Positions 62,500-64,000 of a DNA stretch of 64,000 bases are shown here, one piece after another. Source of the DNA: Clostridia bacterium (GTDB lineage Bacteria > Bacillota > Clostridia > Peptostreptococcales > Caminicellaceae). A program made the translations under genes and the position numbers. The stretch lies in NCBI GenBank assembly GCA_022361035.1, contig JAKSBP010000250.1:1-64000 (forward strand), written 5' to 3'. Every line of letters begins with the position of its first letter. The first letter of the stretch is position 1. A model generated the notes under the pieces. It saw only the letters and a program-made list of their open reading frames with translations, ran no database searches and was not told the origin of the DNA.

Positions 62500-62540
62500 G
62501 AAAAAGACTTAAAACTATGAAGCTAGAAAGGAGAATTTTA

Positions 62541-63245
62541 GTGGGATGCAATAAATTGAGAAAAATAACACTTGTATTGTCTTTAGTGTTAATAGCTTCA
62601 GCCTTTATTATCGGATGTACTCCCCAAGAGAGACCTACACCAGAGAGAAACGAAATGAGAAATGACCTAGGTGGAGGAAATGGAATGAGAAATGATCTAG
62701 GTGGAGCAAACGGAATGGGGAATGACCTAGGGGCAAGAAATAATAACCTTTTCGACAACGGTATGGGGTTTAATGGAAATAACAGATATCAAACTAGGCT
62801 AGACGATTATGGACCACTTGATAGACGAAATGGCAATGATAGGTTATACGGATTTTTTGACACTGGTAATAACCAAAGGGGCCTTGGATATGACAATATA
62901 CCCCAAGGTATGATGCCTCCATCAAGGACAGCATCAAACTCCCAACAAGTAAATAGAATGGAAAATTCATGTGAAAACATAAAGGGCGTTACAAATGCCA
63001 CAATCGTAAAAAATGGAGACACTGCCTATGTTGGATGTACAACTGATGAGGGAACAAATGAAAATATAGCTGCTTTACGCACGGAATGTGCAAACAGAAT
63101 TAGAAATATTGACCCATCAGTTAGGAAAGTAGTAGTAACAGTAGACCCTAATAAAATATCAAAAATGAGAAACATGGTTAGGGATATAGATATAGGTAGA
63201 CCAGCAAGGGGATTCATGACAGACCTAGAAAATTTATTTAGATAA
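62541..63245 (+). CDS. YhcN/YlaJ-family spore lipoprotein
   Basis: The 234-residue protein has a signal peptide with lipobox (LIASAFIIGCTPQ). A low-complexity region follows that is built from three tandem 10-residue units of the type MRNDLGGGNG (codons at 62655-62744). The C-terminal YhcN/YlaJ domain (about 140-225) has NRMENSCENIKGVTNATIVKNG and ENIAALRTECANRIRNIDP, as in forespore/spore lipoproteins. GTG 62541 is selected: AAAGGAG lies at 62527-62533. This supports a spore-forming host. A sigma-G type promoter was not identified. Confidence 0.85.
   Translation: MGCNKLRKITLVLSLVLIASAFIIGCTPQERPTPERNEMRNDLGGGNGMRNDLGGANGMGNDLGARNNNLFDNGMGFNGNNRYQTRLDDYGPLDRRNGNDRLYGFFDTGNNQRGLGYDNIPQGMMPPSRTASNSQQVNRMENSCENIKGVTNATIVKNGDTAYVGCTTDEGTNENIAALRTECANRIRNIDPSVRKVVVTVDPNKISKMRNMVRDIDIGRPARGFMTDLENLFR
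62655..62744 (+). repeat. Three 30-bp tandem coding repeats
   Basis: Units at 62655-62684, 62685-62714 and 62715-62744 inside the spore lipoprotein gene; the first two are nearly identical and the third is diverged. Confidence 0.75.
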
Positions 63246-63253
63246 ACATCCAA

Positions 63254-63286
63254 AAAAACCTTCCTCTGTTCTTAGGGGGAGGTTTT
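63254..63286 (+). terminator. Terminator after the spore lipoprotein gene
   Basis: Stem AAAACCTTCC / GGGAGGTTTT, imperfect, with a T4 end. Confidence 0.6.
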
Positions 63287-63370
63287 ACCATTCTTTAATC
63301 TTATCTAAAGCCATAATAAGAAAATTTTTCACATAAACTAGGAAAATTTCCATAATTATAAAAATACTAC

Positions 63371-63399
63371 TTGTTTTTACAATTAATGCATGTTATGAT
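63371..63399 (+). promoter_or_regulatory. Possible promoter for the last gene
   Basis: TTGTTT and TATGAT (63394-63399) with a 17-bp spacer and an upstream TG (extended -10), 64 bases before the gene. Confidence 0.5.
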
Positions 63400-63462
63400 T
63401 TAAAAGGTAAATGAAAAAGTTTTGAAAAATAAAATTTAGATTAAAGAGTGGGAGGATGTAAA

Positions 63463-64000
63463 ATGAAAAAGTTTGCTTGTTTAATGTTATGTATTTCTTT
63501 ATTATTAACTTTTTGTTTTCCACAAATAAGCTTTGCTACAGATAACATACTTCATGAAGTTACAATTAATGGTGAGAATTTCATTGTAAAGGAAGAACAA
63601 AATAATTCAAATCAGCGTATTGTAACAGTAGAAAATAATTCTAGTATCATAAAAGCAATATACAATAAAGAAACTAATAAAATAGAGATATTAAAGAAAG
63701 TAAAAGACATCAAAAAAATTAATGATGATATAGAAATGTTACAGCAACCAAAAACTGATGAAGTTAAATTTTTTGAACATATAAGTTTTATTGACCTTTC
63801 TCCAAAGCCAATATTAGTAGAGCCAAGATTTGTTTATTTTGTTTATGAAGATACATATAATTCAAACTATTTTTCTGAATATACTTATAGATCTACTAAG
63901 TGGTCTCATACTGAAAGTGTTTTTAAGCTAACAATTCCTAAAGATACATTTACTACTCCTCCTGTAAGTATGGACGTAATTAAAGAAGAGTGTTGGGATT
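63463..64000 (+). CDS. Secreted protein of unknown function (5' part)
   Basis: The gene is open to the right edge, so only 179 codons are visible. It begins with a signal peptide (KKFACLMLCISLLLTF ... ISFA, cleavage near residue 26). The mature part is Asn/Thr-rich and predicted beta-rich (VTINGENFIVKEEQNN; PRFVYFVYEDTYN). GTGGGAGGATG precedes ATG 63463. I do not recognise the family. It could be a surface or antimicrobial-type exported protein, but nothing in the visible part decides. Confidence 0.65.
   Translation, partial: MKKFACLMLCISLLLTFCFPQISFATDNILHEVTINGENFIVKEEQNNSNQRIVTVENNSSIIKAIYNKETNKIEILKKVKDIKKINDDIEMLQQPKTDEVKFFEHISFIDLSPKPILVEPRFVYFVYEDTYNSNYFSEYTYRSTKWSHTESVFKLTIPKDTFTTPPVSMDVIKEECWD

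Noticed and set aside
62655-62744. Tandem repeats considered as CRISPR
   Set aside because: Only three adjoining units with no spacers, inside a coding frame; no cas genes nearby.

Overview
The window is AT-rich DNA from a low-GC Gram-positive anaerobe, most likely a spore-forming, peptide-fermenting member of the Clostridia. The evidence is the metG-tatD-yabE-rnmV-ksgA block, a T-box leader, a YhcN/YlaJ-type spore lipoprotein, an [FeFe]-hydrogenase of the NuoE/NuoF/HydA type, an electron-confurcating lactate dehydrogenase operon and many peptidases. No rRNA, tRNA, CRISPR array, prophage or intact transposase gene was seen. The left edge cuts a molybdopterin oxidoreductase gene and the right edge cuts a secreted-protein gene.

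Layout. 1-1020: 3' part of a formate dehydrogenase/NuoG-like gene. 1385-1934: a YefM/YoeB toxin-antitoxin locus whose toxin frame is broken. 2365-5312: four exported proteins (metallopeptidase, lipoprotein, papain-like peptidase, membrane-anchored protein). 5603-7889: a T-box leader and metG. 7943-12719: a sigma-54 activator, a -24/-12 promoter, an M20 peptidase and a YfcC transporter, lying between metG and tatD. 13181-17124: tatD, yabE-like, rnmV, ksgA. 17400-20959: gpmI and an M3 oligopeptidase. 21597-24039: two uncharacterised proteins, one with a long Lys/Glu tract. 24217-28038: sulfur-handling genes (rhodanese, CoA-disulfide reductase-rhodanese fusion, CsoR-family repressor) and a DUF3189 protein. 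28340-31918: SLH-like exported protein, M20 peptidase, methyltransferase. 32520-40885: lactate operon (FadR-type regulator, LarA, EtfB, EtfA, LDH, permease). 41108-43592: HD-domain protein and a PLP decarboxylase. 43937-47543 (minus): a three-subunit NADH-linked [FeFe]-hydrogenase. 47989-50847: two small unknowns and a thermolysin-like peptidase. 51569-53470: Lrp regulator and glutamine synthetase. 54245-55729: an HTH-TPR regulator followed by a 42-codon secreted peptide gene, which looks like an RRNPP peptide-signalling pair. 56149-60349: subtilisin, lipoprotein, mpg, mgsA and a BsuPI-type lipoprotein. 60486-62086 (minus): arsR, permease, thioredoxin-like. 62541 to the end: a spore lipoprotein and a truncated secreted protein.

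How it fits together. Secreted peptidases (subtilisin, M4, papain-like, matrixin-like) and intracellular M3 and M20 peptidases would feed amino-acid fermentation. Hydrogenase and Etf/LDH would handle NADH and reduced ferredoxin. Glutamine synthetase with an Lrp regulator handles nitrogen.

The intergenic DNA is full of non-coding repeats. At least five families of short inverted-repeat (MITE-like or REP-like) elements occur two to five times each. Members of one family are flanked by duplicated hairpins. That family, the RRNPP-like pair and the sigma-54 module with its 24-bp palindrome are the items most worth following up. All calls come from reading the sequence; no database search was run.
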